In this document: positions 42,317-53,853 of the stretch, piece by piece
Layout: each line of letters starts with the position of its first letter
Numbering within the stretch: position 1 is the stretch's first letter
NCBI GenBank assembly: GCA_963978905.1
Contig: OZ022256.1
Location: 22,569,743-22,633,742, forward strand
Source: Trichostrongylus colubriformis
Lineage: Eukaryota > Nematoda > Chromadorea > Rhabditida > Trichostrongylidae
Direction of reading: 5' to 3'
Length of the DNA: 64,000 nt
The notes under the pieces: model-generated
Told to the model about the DNA's origin: nothing
Database searches by the model: none
The model's input: the letters and a program-made list of their open reading frames with translations, nothing else
Made by a program: the position numbers and the translations under genes

Positions 42317-43353
42317 TTGGGTCATTCCATAAGTAGTGTCGTTTTTTTTTCAAGCAAAAATTTTTGCCACAAGTCACAAGTTTTTGCAGCATATTATATA
42401 TCATTCGGAAGGAAATTCTCTGCTCTACAAAATGACATACTTAGTTTTTGAGTATGTTAGAATGGTGCCGACATTTAGGCCGGCGAAGAGGTAGGTCCAG
42501 CAGACGAAAATTGGCCAAACCGGCAATCAATTAAAACACTATATTTCGCTTGAGGAAAACTAACCAGCCATGTGTTGCGTACTCAGCCCCGACCTCTCCT
42601 GTAAGTTCCACCAGTCGGTTGCTTGAAAAATCACGTCGCTCTTTTTCCACATTTAGTTTTTCCGCCACAAATCGGTGATTTTTGACAATTTCTTCGAACA
42701 AAGGCAAGAAAATTTTCTCAATCAATCAGTTGAAAGAGTGGTGAAATGTTAAGAACATGTGGTGCCTAGGAATAGGGAAATACCTTTGTCTGGATTCCTT
42801 AAGTTTCTCATGGAAAAAATAAATTGTGAAAAATGTCAACTGGACCCCTATCACATGGTATATAAACTCAATCTGAATCGCAGCCAAAACAAACTAGAAA
42901 GATGTTTTCGATAGAGCAGAAAAAGTCCTTCGAAGTGGTTCATGAAACAACTCTAAGCAAGAAGTTCGAAAGAAAAAATTTCATTTTGAATAAATGTGGG
43001 TGCTTTCGGAAAAAGGATTTTAGAAAAATAACGACACGACTTCTTGATCAACTAAATATTGGAAATTGTAGAAGAGGTCAGGACTAAGTACGCGACACAT
43101 GACTGGTTGATTTTCTTAAATTGAAATATAGTGTTTCAATTGATTGCCGGTTCGGTCAATTTTGGTCGGCTGGACCTACCGCTTCGCAAGCCTAAATGTC
43201 GGCCCCATTCTAACAAACTCAAGAACCATGAATGTCATTTTGTAGAACAGGAGAACCTCTTTCAAATGATATATGACATGCTGCGGAAACTTGTAATTTC
43301 ATAAGAAAAACTTACGCTCGAAAAAAAACGACATTACTTATGGAATGACCCAA
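42317..43353. mobile_element. Foldback element (1037 bp), related design
   Basis: TA at 42315-42316 and 43354-43355. End TTGGGTCATTCCATAAGTAG and exact inverted copy. The arms include ATATCATTCGGAAGG / CTTTCAAATGATAT and matching segments (ATTTAGGCCGGCGAAG / CTTCGCAAGCCTAAAT). A TAGAGCAG...-type half hairpin lies near 42906, where TCGATAGAGCAGAAAAAGTC recalls the modules at 37.0 and 50.5 kb. No ORF. Confidence 0.85.
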
Positions 43354-43465
43354 TACATATAGTTGCAATGTGTTTTATCGCTACGTATTTCCACTTGAAG
43401 CATAAAGATATTTATATCACATTTCGTCATCCGAGTTCGCTGCGAAATACCCTTCCCTCCTGTGC

Positions 43466-43625
43466 TAAACATACCATTCAGAAGTGAGTTGAGTGAGAGG
43501 GGTCTTGCAGTGCAACGGATTGGCACGTATGCATGGCAAGCATGTAGTGCAAGTTCGAGTTCCATCAGGAGCCTAGACTTTTGCCCATAACTCAGCATTC
43601 TGGCAACAACTTTCGCATTGCGGTA
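43466..43625 (+). mobile_element. tRNA-derived SINE, copy E
   Basis: Body at 43501-43571 with box-B-like GCAAGTTCGAGTTCC; tail TTTTGCCCATAACTCAGCAT and AACTTTCGCATTGCGG as in the other copies. The acceptor stem has decayed. Confidence 0.7.
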
Positions 43626-43663
43626 TGCGGCAAAAATCAGAAGCTATCAAAATCGTCATCAAA

Positions 43664-44010
43664 GTTCTTCTCGATTTAGGCAGCCTGTTATAGCTCTGAG
43701 ATTTTAGCAGCCTCTCCCGAGCGGTCCTACACAACGCTGCCGTATTGGGGGTTCCCTTAGGTTCAGAGGAATGAGGCCCACCCTTATTGCTACTTTCGGC
43801 AAAACGGAGACCCACGAGTGGCTTGCCAGGCTCAGTCGTGTGGGCTGGGTATACTCCGGGTAGTTAGCCACGTTATCGTCACGTCCATCCCCTGAATCCA
43901 CCTGCGCCTCAGGGCAGGTACATAGTGGTTTTAAGTCCGCGATTAGCCCCCCATCCGTGACGTGGGCGAGATCCTTCAACAAGAGAAGCCCCTCGGTGGA
44001 GGAGATCCGT
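43664..44010 (-). repeat. RTE 5'-region fragment (second copy)
   Basis: Matches 13825-13991 and 15150-15540 of the main LINE. It has no coding part. It preserves the uninterrupted AGGCTCAGTCG site into which the foldback at 13992 inserted. Confidence 0.8.
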
Positions 44011-45308
44011 GGAGTACGTTCTTGTAGTCGTAGTAAGAAATAAAAGACGCTCGTATCAGCTAATTTTTCGTTTTCATCCCATAGTTTCTTGAGTACTCAT
44101 CCAGATTGTGTCCCGCGAACAGATTCCGTTCCCCGCGACTGCGGTGAATTTGCGAGGTCTCTTTCTGTGCCAGCAGACCAACGGGAGGGTTACTGGCCGA
44201 CCAGTAGCTTTACACCTAATTTGCAGCCCACACTTCGGGCAGACCGAGGAGACACATGCCCCTCGACTCTGCACTTACCTTTTTGGAAAATTGTGTTTTA
44301 CCTTTGAAGGCCGCTTTCATTGTTCAAATGAAGACTACTTGAGTGTTAGTTTCGGGTTTGAACCCAGTCAATCAGTTTTGTCACATCTCCCGTTTACACA
44401 TTGGACCCTCAGCCTGAGAAATTCCGTCGACCACCGCCTAGCTCCACGAGTATGACTCCCCTCCCGGTGGTCCAAATGCAACCCCTGTCGAGGATTCCTC
44501 CACGGACTTGATCCTGGTGTTGGGGTGCATATCGTTAGAGGTCAGACATTCGCGTTGCGACATCGCGCACACGACGCCTCCATCGTGAGCCAGGGTCAAG
44601 CCTCCGTTGAGAATCCTCAACGGGGGGGGGGGTTGTACTTTGTCCGCTAGGAGGGGGGGGGTCGTGAATTGAGGTAGGTAATGATCAACAGAATTTCTCA
44701 GGCTGAGGATCTCAAGTATGGGGGGAGAGATTATAAAACTGACTTATTGGGTGCGAACCGAAACTAGTTAAAATGAATCATCATGGAAGCCTCATGCATG
44801 GCGCGATCCGCAACGAAACTGGTCAACATCAGCAGACCTTGGTCCGTTGACACCGAAACCACGTAAAGAGACACCTCCAATATGCACCTATTAAAGGCAG
44901 TTTCCGCGATAATGGTATTAGGTAATTGCCGTGCCGCAGCCGATAGATCCCCGCGTGAGTGTCGAGGCTGCACCCATCACGCCCCGCCACGGCGCCTCGT
45001 GACAGCGCGAAGCCCGCCGCAAGCCCCTCCGACGCCGCCCACCGACTACGACCACACCCGGCATTGGACGTTCCTTTTTCCAACGACATTCCAAGAAACG
45101 GTGTGGTGCTATTTGCTCACCCTTTGTCTTCTGGATTGTCGTTGGAAGTTAATCATGGATATCAGCTGATCCTTCACCTGCCCTCACTTCCAATTACCTT
45201 TCCCTCTCTACGAACCTCACATTTTACCGCCATTTCTGCATTTACTGTGATGTTGTTATTGTGATGAAATCTTAATTTTCATGGTTATTGTAATACACTT
45301 GCTTTCAG
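44011..45308. other. Repeat-like stretch without genes
   Basis: 44349-44420 (GGGTTTGAACCCAGTC..., CACATCTCCCGTTTACAC, CAGCCTGAG) matches 48370-48440 and has a box-B-like GGGTTTGAACCC. The same CAGCCTGAGAAATTC element reappears inverted at 44692-44709. Poly-G runs lie at 44621 and 44651. 44890-44925 (TTAAAGGCAGTTTCCGCGAT) matches 47694-47715 inverted. No coding region seen. Confidence 0.5.
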
Positions 45309-45432
45309 GTCCTCAATTCACGACTACCTTAACTGTCGCTCCATCTACTAAAAAGCCGATGGCGTATTACGATTTCACCCAAAGCGATTATGAGTGCTTC
45401 GAAGCGCTAGTCAACTTTGCTTATACCGCATG
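45309..45432 (+). CDS. Putative exon of a BTB-domain protein
   Basis: Good acceptor (GCTTTCAG at 45301-45308) and donor (GTGAGT at 45433). One open phase reads TKKPMAYYDFTQSDYECFEALVNFAYTA, which fits the conserved core of BTB/POZ domains, where a Phe-Glu-x-Leu-hydrophobic-x-Phe-x-Tyr-Thr segment is diagnostic. The exon ends in phase 2. A possible next exon follows an acceptor at 45475-45476 (CDKIVKNLVPFC). No upstream exon with the start of the domain is recognised within the preceding 1 kb, which is repeat-like, so it may be a gene fragment. Confidence 0.5.
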
Positions 45433-45859
45433 GTGAGTCGCCTGTGAACTCTAAGATATTCTTGTTTTTGACGCAGCGATAAAATTGTGAAAAATCTAGT
45501 TCCATTCTGTGTAAGCCTTATATTGGAGTTGATGCACGAGAAAAAATGAGTGTAGAGCGTTTTAGAGTTCATTTGAAATTTTCATTTTTTTTTTCATTCG
45601 GTTGATTTTCGAGATTATCATTGCTGTTACTCTCTCAAGGGGACCACCATTTGAAGTGGGTACAGACTCGGAAAAGTCATTTGCTGTCGTCTGTTTATTC
45701 TTTTTTTCAAATAGTCTGGTACTCAATCGAGTGATCGTCAAACTTGTGAGGTTCACTTAGGTGCAAGAAATACAAAGGCAGAAACGCTATCCACTTTAAA
45801 TGTAATTATGCGCGAATGACCAACGAGAGAACTTCCCGCTCGTCCAATTTCACCATCAG

Positions 45860-46223
45860 AACTACCTGGTGTTCGAGCTTCTAGCGCTGAACTCGACGAC
45901 GAGGTGAGGAGAGATCTTACGCCAGGAAAATACTATGAGAAGTACGTTTAAATCCCTTACCGACGGAATACAACTTTATATATCACATTTTGTTTAGTTT
46001 GGTAAACGGTGTTCATTCTTTTTAGGTCAATGACAAGATATCTGGGCCCATACGACAACATACCCACAAAGGATATGCTTCCAAGTGGCGAATCCTATGT
46101 TATCCTCCAGGTGAGAGTGAGGTATGCACGAGTGTGAACGTGAAGACGAGTTGGCTTTTTCAGGAGATGGGACGCATTACTATTGGTTTTGTATTGCGCA
46201 AGGTCACTCGACTAGATTGCTAA
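45860..46223 (+). CDS. Three-exon 3' end of a host gene, product unknown
   Basis: Exons 45860-45941, 46026-46110 and 46164-46223 join in phase through consensus sites: acceptors TTTCACCATCAG, TTCTTTTTAG and GGCTTTTTCAG, donors GTACGT and GTGAGA. The tail reads ...DLTPGKYYEK, then SMTRYLGPYDNIPTKDMLPS...YVILQ, then EMGRITIGF...TRLDC and TAA at 46221. AATAAA signals lie at about 46606 and 46934. The first exon could start as early as 45820. It may be the end of the BTB gene just upstream, but the phase link between them was not established. No family recognised. Confidence 0.5.
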
Positions 46224-47693
46224 ATTCATTAGAATGTGAGCGTTGAGCTACTCTCGTCAGTCCTTGCTTCTATTTTTACACAAACTAGCTGTAATTAATT
46301 TCGTAATTAATTCGCATTCTTTCACTTATTCTTGTTTAGTTTGATCCATATAGTGTATTTGAAGCTACGGTTTCTGCCCTGTTGTTGTTATGGCTGTTGT
46401 TCCGTTGCCTTTGCCTTTCCCAAATTTCAACGCTCAGTACGAGTAATTTCGTTATGGACTATTTGGTTAATTTTAGATAATTGTTGTCGTCTAATATAGA
46501 TTGAAAATATCTTGTAATCATATCAATAAGTTGGGTAATAATCTACGTACGTAATAACGCAAAGCGTGCCTTCTGAACTATGGAATTAACTGATTGTTGT
46601 TCTAAATAAACATTGTGGCATGACAATTTCGGAAAGAAGAAAATGATTCGGCTTAGCATCATAAAAAGAACACAACTAACCTACGAAGTGTACATTGTCT
46701 CCTTGTTGGCTGAAGCATTATTTACTACTAAATCAAACAGCAAGTTGCACAATTTGAAATACACCAAGAGTGGTGCTCATCATTTACCAGTACTTCACAT
46801 CGCACTGTGTAACGCGCACGGACTATGGGCACAGAATGTAGTAGTAGTACCCTGAAGCGATTTTATGTCCAGCCACTCTTTTGGGCGCAGTCGTCCTGAA
46901 CCCGGCCATATTTGTGATTCAAAACCTTTGATTCAATAAACCTTTCATTTTTTGCACAAAACACATTGCTTATTCAAGCGTTACCAAATAATAGACCTCA
47001 AAAGGTCTGGTAGGTGGTTATCAACTGTGGAGAGGCGGTGGCAATGCCTCATAAAGAGCGAAGAGGAGAAGTGAAGAAGAAATCGGTAATTTACTAAAGC
47101 GACAAAAATGCATAATTCCGAGGGACTGCGGTTTTTACAACAGTGTCAAAGAGAGTCCCTGACAAATATAGGAACACATCAAAGACACTGCAGTTTAACA
47201 GCTACTCGGAAAATAAACCATGATGACAACAAAAGGGTAAAAAACGTGCAAAAGCATGACGAAACATAATAATGTACAAAATCGAGTGATCACATAATTA
47301 AAAAGCTGTGCGCAAAGTACATTCAAAAAAACTATGGAACAACTCACCTTGTCCAAGAAATCAGCAGAGAGGATACAGATAGAAGAATAGAATGACAGCT
47401 GACTCATCCAGAAAATCGGCAGAGCAGGAATTTCTAATAAGAATTAAATGAAAACTGCGTGTTGCATGCAGAAATCAGCTGGATGATGGTTTTATCGATC
47501 CAAGCGCAAAAACTGGCAAGAAGCCAACTTTTGGAAAGCTCGTCCGAACGCCCACTTCTGGAGGGTAATCTCGTACAATTTCCCGAATGAGAAAGACCCT
47601 ATTTCCAGTGTTTTTGAAGGTTTTTCGAGGTTTCCTCTTCACTTCTTGTTCTTCAGCACATCCACAAACCGTACTTACCTCGAAAACCCATCA
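46224..47693. other. Downstream non-coding stretch
   Basis: Likely 3' UTR and intergenic sequence: two AATAAA signals (about 46606 and 46934), AT-rich, short ORFs only. No repeats recognised. Confidence 0.45.
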
Positions 47694-47945
47694 AAATTAT
47701 CGCGGAAACTGCCTTTAAAGGTGGAAAGCAATATCTATCAAGTGGTACCACCGCGGTTGGCCACTCCAGAAACAATGGGAAAAACGAAAAACTAGCTGAT
47801 ATGGACTCTTTCATATCTTACTACGACTGAAGTACGCAATCTGGTGTTAGTGGCCACCATGCAAACCGGAAAAACGTTTGTATCCATTGAGAATGTGAAT
47901 GAAACCCTCATGCATGGCGGATCCCACAGAATAGCTGACCGACGC
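47694..47945. repeat. MITE-like fragment
   Basis: Contains ATCGCGGAAACTGCCTTTAA at the left (inverted at 44892) and CCCTCATGCATGGCGGATCC at the right, which resembles 44788-44812. The two blocks have the same relation in both places, so this is a dispersed element of ~250 bp or less. Confidence 0.5.
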
Positions 47946-48499
47946 TTTAGCCCTCTCACTAGGCCTCTGAGAGCGAAGGATGCATTTTAAAAAAATTTCA
48001 GTAACAGTCAATCGATTACTTGGAGGAATCGTGGGAAGCTCTCCGGCTTTGCTGTGAACGCATCATGAGATTTCCATCGACAATCCATCAGGTTGTATGG
48101 TATGCTATCCTTCGGTTGTTTTGGAATTGTTAACTATGAACAAGGTGTCAAGTATCGATCTCGCACCACACATATTTTATTCGTGTAGTTACGGAAGCCT
48201 GACATCTTGTTCACAGTCCACAGTTGAAAGAGATTAAAGGGAATAGCGTTCCCTTCGGATGCATTGGCATCTTGAGCACCTATATTCAATCTTTTGAACC
48301 TTATCTCATTCCCTGTTCATGAGGTAACTCTTCTGATCCTTCAAAATTTTCGAGTGGGATCAGATCAAGTATTCGGATTTGAACTGGGCTAGTCCGTTTT
48401 ATCACATCTCCCCTTTACACTTCGAACCTTCAGCCTGGGACACCGGATGGGATAAATTCACACAGATTGTGGAATATGAAGGTAGGCTTGTTCAGCAGC
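47946..48499. other. Unassigned stretch with a short dispersed repeat
   Basis: 48370-48440 (GGATTTGAACTGGGC, CACATCTCCCCTTTACAC, TTCAGCCTGGGA) matches 44349-44420. Nothing else recognised. Confidence 0.45.
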
Positions 48500-48850
48500 G
48501 TAAGAGTAAAGAGAGAAAGAAATAAAACGTTGAAAAAATGAGAAATAGGAACGCAAAAGCTTCCTCATCTCTTGTTCTCTTCTGCGTCCCTAGCAGGAAG
48601 TAGACTGCAGAACGGTGATATGTAGACAAACCTGCCTGCCGTGAACGTTGTCCCGTTCTCTTCGGCAGCTCGCCCAGATAATGAATTGCAGAAGGACGCG
48701 TCGTGCTGCGGAATCATGATAGGATCTCAGCTGCGCTTTTTCAATGTTAGTTTCGCTGCACTTCACCTCTTCTAGAGTGGAAAGTTTGTTTTCAAAGAAC
48801 GTGTACTTCCAGTTCCCACTTTCGCTCTACCCCTCCTGATGCGTAGGTAT
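48500..48850. repeat. Dispersed repeat family D1, copy 2
   Basis: Matches 294-730 and 54620-54860. The best block is GTTTGTTTTCAAAGAACGTG at 48784-48803, against 660-679. Confidence 0.6.
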
Positions 48851-49340
48851 CTTTCTCGTCCTTTCTCCAATTTTAAAATTTGAATAGCCTAAATGGAATG
48901 AAGTACATCTCAACATTAATCGCAAGTCGCGAGCATCACTTTAACGAGACAATCACGGCAGCCTTGGGCGTCCTCTCGGGTGTGTATCGTTGGGGTGGAA
49001 TTTTGAAAGAAGAGTACGGCTTGCGACGCGACGCGTGCGAGCCAAGGGTGTCATTTGGTGCCATATGCATGCCCAAAATGAAGCCCACAACAAGCTCGTT
49101 GCTTCATGAGCTGACCACACACTGTCCCCGTGGCTCGCCCGCTTGGTGTCATACGCCGCGGAGCATGCGGACTCCTCTCTCAAAGGTACCGGTAGAAGGG
49201 TTGAGGCAAGGATGGAAAAAAAATTATTTTAGTGTATTGTCTCTTGTAGATGAACGTTTGAACTTTAAAACGCACGCTTCAAGAGAGCCAATGCCACTGT
49301 CATTTGGTGTCGTGGAGGGCGATTTCACTCATCAGGTTCT

Positions 49341-49772
49341 TGAAGGAATAGTCCACGGAAAATGAGTTTTTGTGTTACCCATGTATTAATGTTGTATTTG
49401 CCTAATGTTGACCTCATGCAAAATTTCACGCGAAAAAATGTGAATCTGGCTGAGATACAGCACCACAAAGTGCGGTCCCAGTGGGCGGGGCCTCCGTGTA
49501 AAAGCCTCGTACCGCGTCCGCCGCGGTCGGAGAGGCATTGTAGGAACAGAAGGTTACGTAAACAGTCCTACTCTCCGTTCCCAACGGCGGCGGAAGACGG
49601 GACGAGGCTTTTATACGGAGGCCCCGCCCACTGAGACCGCACTTTGTGGTGCTGTATCTCAGCCAGATTCACATTTTTTCGCGTGAAATTTTGCATGAGG
49701 CCAACATTAGGCAAATACAACATAAACATATGGGTAACACAAAAACTCATTTTCCGTGGACGATTCCTTTAA
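49341..49772. mobile_element. Foldback with ~175-bp highly similar arms
   Basis: AAGGAATAGTCCACGGAAAA at the left is mirrored by TTTTCCGTGGACGATTCCTT at the right. The arms contain CAGTGGGCGGGGCCTCCGTG / CGGAGGCCCCGCCCACTG and AATCTGGCTGAGATACAGCA / TGCTGTATCTCAGCCAGATT with few mismatches. The ~70-bp loop is around 49525-49600. No ORF of interest. Confidence 0.85.
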
Positions 49773-49900
49773 ACATGTAAATATAAGTATAACACCCGAG
49801 AAATAACTATTCAGTCCACGATCAGAAGCTCTCTGCAGCTGTGAGCTGATCTCTATTTCTCTACAGTTACGAAACACTTTGTTTCTGTCAGCGAATGCTA

Positions 49901-50234
49901 TTAGGTTGTAAGGGGAAAGTTTTGGTCGGTTTTCGCACTTTCAACTTTGGGAGACCCTCTTCTCTTTATGTATTCACATTTTTGGTTTCCTTTGACTCGG
50001 CTGAACAAGAACCCGTAAAGTGAAATCACCCAAAAGTGCGATTTTCGTAGTTTTTCAAAATTTCCCTAATAATTCAAAACCTTGTGGCATACCAAGAAGA
50101 GCATTTATTCAGAGAGAGCAACTTTTTGTCTATCTAAGGTGCACAATATGTAATCTGATTAAGTTGACGCGCTTTAAGATATGAGTTTATCTTGTGAACG
50201 CGCAAAAGGGGCAAGAACTTTCCGCACAACCTAA
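49901..50234. mobile_element. mariner-type MITE (334 bp)
   Basis: TTAGGTTGT...GGAAAGTTTTGG at the left and AAGAACTTTCCGCACAACCTAA at the right, TA at 49899-49900 and 50235-50236. Terminal family shared with 40496 and 35516. Confidence 0.8.
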
Positions 50235-50400
50235 TATAAACATAATTAGATGACAATCTTGACAATGTATGATAATAGCCGGGCCGTCATGACATTAATC
50301 TGTAACTCGTCGAAGCATTCGTCCTTCGCACAGCTGCTCCGAACCTCTGAAGTCTGTTGCTGAAGTTCTGTTAGTTGGGTGTCGGTGATATTGGGTTGAG

Positions 50401-51738
50401 GAATAAGTCCCCGCGGTTTTTTTCAACCCCATTTTTCACATTGTTTCCTCCCTCTTTCGACGAAGCTTATATATGTCTTCGATGGAGCTTTTTCTGCTCT
50501 ACAAAATGCTTGTATTTTTCGATTCCTTCGACCACCTAATATTTATGAGGTTTGGAAGTGAAAATAGCTGAAGGCAAAAAATTGGCACTTGCGCACCTCA
50601 TCTTTCTCGTCTGCCATCGAGGTAAAAAAATGTATGTGTATATGTTTCGATAGAGCTTTTTCAGCTCTACAGAATGGTGCTACTTATTATTTAAATCGCT
50701 CAACGTTTCGCTGTTTTCAAAACTCGGAAACGCAGTACTCACAAAAGTGTGCACCTTCGTTATCTCCTCTTTTTCGCCTACCATCGAGACTGGAGAGAAT
50801 GTGCGTATATGCATTCGATAGAGCTTTTTTTGCTCTACAAAACGATACCTTTCTCCTTTTGTAGTCTCTCATATTTTAGCATTTAGGAATAAATATCTAC
50901 CTTTTTTTCAACTCAAAATTGCGTAATGAAAATAAATTTTTTTGGCAAACTGCTTTGTACCATTCGATAGAGCTCTCTTCGCTCTACAAGATGATGTTTA
51001 CGGTTTCTCTTCGAATAAATTTTTGACATTTTTTAGATCACTTAAATGTCGACGAAATCGAGCATTTTCGACACATCTAGTCGAACATGCTCGATTTCGT
51101 CGACTTTAAAATGATCTAAAAAATAGCAAAATTAATGCGAGCAAAAACCGTAAACAATGGCATGTAGAGCGAAGAGAGCTCTATCGAATGGTATAAAGCA
51201 GTTTGCCAAAAAAAATTTATTTTCATTACGCAATTTTGAGTTGAAAAAAAGGTAGATATTTATTCCTAAATGCTAAAATATGAGAGACTACAAAAGGAGA
51301 AAGGTATCGAATGCATACCTGAATATTCTCTCCAATCTCGATGGTAGGCGAGGAAGAGGAGATAACGAAAGAGCACACTTATGCGAGTACTACATTTGTG
51401 AGTCTTAAAAACACCAAAAAGTTGAGCGATTTGAATGAAAAGTAGTATCATTCTGTAGAGCTGAAAAAGCTCTATCGAAACATATACACATACATTTTTT
51501 TACCTCGATGGCAGACGAGAAAGATGAGGTGCGCAAGTGCCAATTTTTGGCCTTCAGCTATTTTCACTTCCAAACCTCATAAATATTAGGTGGTCAAAGG
51601 AATCGAAAAACAGATACAAGCATTTTGTAGAGTAGAAAAAGCTCTATCGAAGTAATGCATAAGCTTTGTCGAAAGATGGAGGGAACAATGTGAAAAATTG
51701 GGTTGAAAAAAACCGCGGGAACTTATTCCTCAACCCAA
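50401..51738. mobile_element. Foldback with internal hairpin modules, copy 2 (1338 bp)
   Basis: TA at 50399-50400 and 51739-51740; end TTGGGTTGAGGAATAAGT, inverted exactly at the right. The centre is at 51053-51110 (CGACGAAATCGAGC...GCTCGATTTCGTCG). Hairpins of the form TAGAGC-loop-GCTCTA lie in the left arm at about 50484 (variant TGGAGC), 50651, 50819 and 50970. In the right arm only three of the four mirrored modules remain. Confidence 0.9.
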
Positions 51739-52070
51739 TACTATTCTATCTTTTCGTTATTGCTAGTAAATCTGAGCTGGGCTGCTTCACCTCCATTTTG
51801 GCTCTGTCGCGGTATACCACGACGTTCATCCATTTCGCATCGCATATAGCATACCTCATGTTACTGCTTATGTTCGATGGCATATGTTCATTTATAATGT
51901 TTTGTTCGCTAGAAGCCTATAAAAGAGTGGCGATGTAACATTGCGTTGTTAGTGGGAAATAAAGGATACCACCGAACGGCCACGTCAGGCTCTTCATAGA
52001 TGTCATGCTATTCACTCACCCTTACACCTAACCGATCAAAATCCAGTGAATAATTGAGTGTATTGATGAA
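51739..52070. other. Unassigned stretch
   Basis: No repeat or gene recognised; the plus ORF at 51666-51938 starts inside the foldback and is hydrophobic by composition only. Confidence 0.4.
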
Positions 52071-52170
52071 TGTACTGGGTTAATATATTTATGCAACACA
52101 CCAAAATTGATTGAATGGATTGAAATTGAATGTACTGGGTTTATATATTTATTCAACACACCAAAATTGA
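52071..52170. repeat. 60-bp tandem duplication
   Basis: TGTACTGGGTTAATATATTT...CAACACACCAAAATTGA at 52071-52110 recurs exactly 60 bp later at 52131-52170 with two substitutions. Confidence 0.9.
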
Positions 52171-52491
52171 TGCGCACAAAGAGTAGAATGTCCGTGGGGG
52201 AAGAGACCAAGACAGTATAAAAATATGAGACAAGATAATTGACGGAAATTGAGTGGAGACAAGAATTAGAAAATAAGGGAAACAAACATCTAAAAGATAT
52301 CCTTTCCAGTCCACTTGAATGTGTTGATTTCGAAACGAATATCATCACATGAGAATTCTTTGCCCTTCCGAATATCTTGTCTTTTTCTTTGCGTTGCCCT
52401 TTGACTTGCGAGGGATGCATCAAATTGAATACCCGGAAATCCACACTTCAACTCTGTCTGCGCCTCGCTGATTTGATGCGTAGAGCTCTGA
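52171..52491. other. Unassigned stretch
   Basis: No feature seen. Confidence 0.4.
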
Positions 52492-52565
52492 CTGTCTTCT
52501 TAGCGTCTAATTGGTAGCATTGTTGCATAACGATGTTGGCGGATGGATGGCTGGCCATTGGAGAA
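52492..52565. repeat. Dispersed repeat, copy 2 (pair with 5.9 kb)
   Basis: GTCTTCTTAGCGTCTAATTG, GCATTGTTGCATAACGATG and GGATGGATGGCT correspond to 5885-5960. Confidence 0.6.
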
Positions 52566-53573
52566 CTCGGACGCTGCTTTCGGTTTGCCTATACATGGTC
52601 GGCCGCCGGCATCACTAACCAAAGAATAAACTTCTCAAGAAGGCGGCTTCTTTGGTTTTTGAATTTGACACCCGACCACATAAAGTCATGCTGCTGCGTC
52701 ATCAAAAAAATCACAATTTTACTTATCGTGATTGAACTCCATGTCGTCAACCGTGTACTCAAAACGTCACACCATATTTGACGTATGTAGTGACATCTGA
52801 AGTGTACAACTTAATTGTGAGTATCTCAGCTTACCCCTTTTTTCCTTTCTTTTTGGTGACGAAAGGCTTGCGTCTCCACCATGTTTCTATATGTCAAAAG
52901 ACTCATGATTTCGATATGCTGCATCGCGCACACTTTTCTTTCACATTCGCTCCTTCTTTGAATTCCTTCGTGTTTACAAATAAGCCCACCACGCCCAGAA
53001 GTGTTAACGGTAACTGTTGATCGCTGCATTCTGTCAGTCGGTATCTTTCATTGATCCAGCTTTTTGCCTCGTCCTGTTATCTTACGCCGTCGGAAATCCA
53101 CTTCGAAAATTATCAACTTGAAAGAGACGGGAGCGATAATGTCGGCCGACTGCGAACTATGGAAACAGGTATGCTAATTAGTGCAAATGTAAGGAGACGT
53201 TCCGTAAAGACTGTGAGGGTGCTGAAGAACACATAGGCGAAGAAGCAGCCTAAGAAATTTCCGAAAATGCTCAAAATAAGATGTTTCCGCCCTTTTGCTT
53301 CGTCGAGTTTTCAACTTCAAGCAAGCATCTGAACAAGTTTTCGCGTTTTAATATCAATCGATTAGGTTGCTATTACTATGGGAATCCTCCCTATCCTATC
53401 TTATCGCAGTCCATATCATGCCTCTTATCCACGTACATGCCACCGCTGCTCTGCTGGCTAAGTCGTAGAATGGGTGTGAGCCACCTTGAGACGGTGGTCG
53501 TCAGCTGATTTACGGGTTCTTTACGCGTTTGGCGCCCAAACTTCACGCCGCGGAGATGGCACACACTTTGCCG
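52566..53573. other. Mostly unassigned; possible first exon near 53132-53161
   Basis: At 53132 an ATG opens MSADCELWKQ directly before a consensus donor (ACAG|GTATGC, GT at 53168-53169). This is suggestive of a small first coding exon, but no downstream exon is identified, so it stays a guess. Confidence 0.25.
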
Positions 53574-53655
53574 TTGTGGTGGGTGTATATCGCTAGGACA
53601 GAACCGTCGCGTGCCGAACACGGCCACGCGACGTTTCTGTAGCGATATACACCCC
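53574..53655. repeat. 82-bp hairpin
   Basis: GGGTGTATATCGCTAGGACAGA and TCGCGTG face CACGCGA and TCTGTAGCGATATACACCC, with a ~10-base loop. A small palindromic element or regulatory hairpin. Confidence 0.85.
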
Positions 53656-53853
53656 CGTTGTGGTAGGGTCTATCTCTCGCGGGTGGAACCAAGACACCCA
53701 CATTATCGTAAACTGTCCCTTTAAGCGCTCTCTACACCCCTCAAGGGCACGGTGCCCACTGCGAGGTCAGCAAACTAGCATTGCCAACACTGCCCGCTAT
53801 ATAAACGGTTTAGGAGTTATCCTCATTGAGAATGGCTAGATATAAAATTCAGT
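53656..53853. other. Short unassigned spacer
   Basis: Contains TATCGTAAACTGTCCCTTTAAG (53703-53724), resembling the TTTAAAGGCA(C)AGTTT-type end motif seen elsewhere. Confidence 0.4.

Noticed and set aside
48880..49365. 161-aa plus ORF as a gene
   Set aside because: Its end runs into the foldback at 49341, codon content looks random and no motif is seen.
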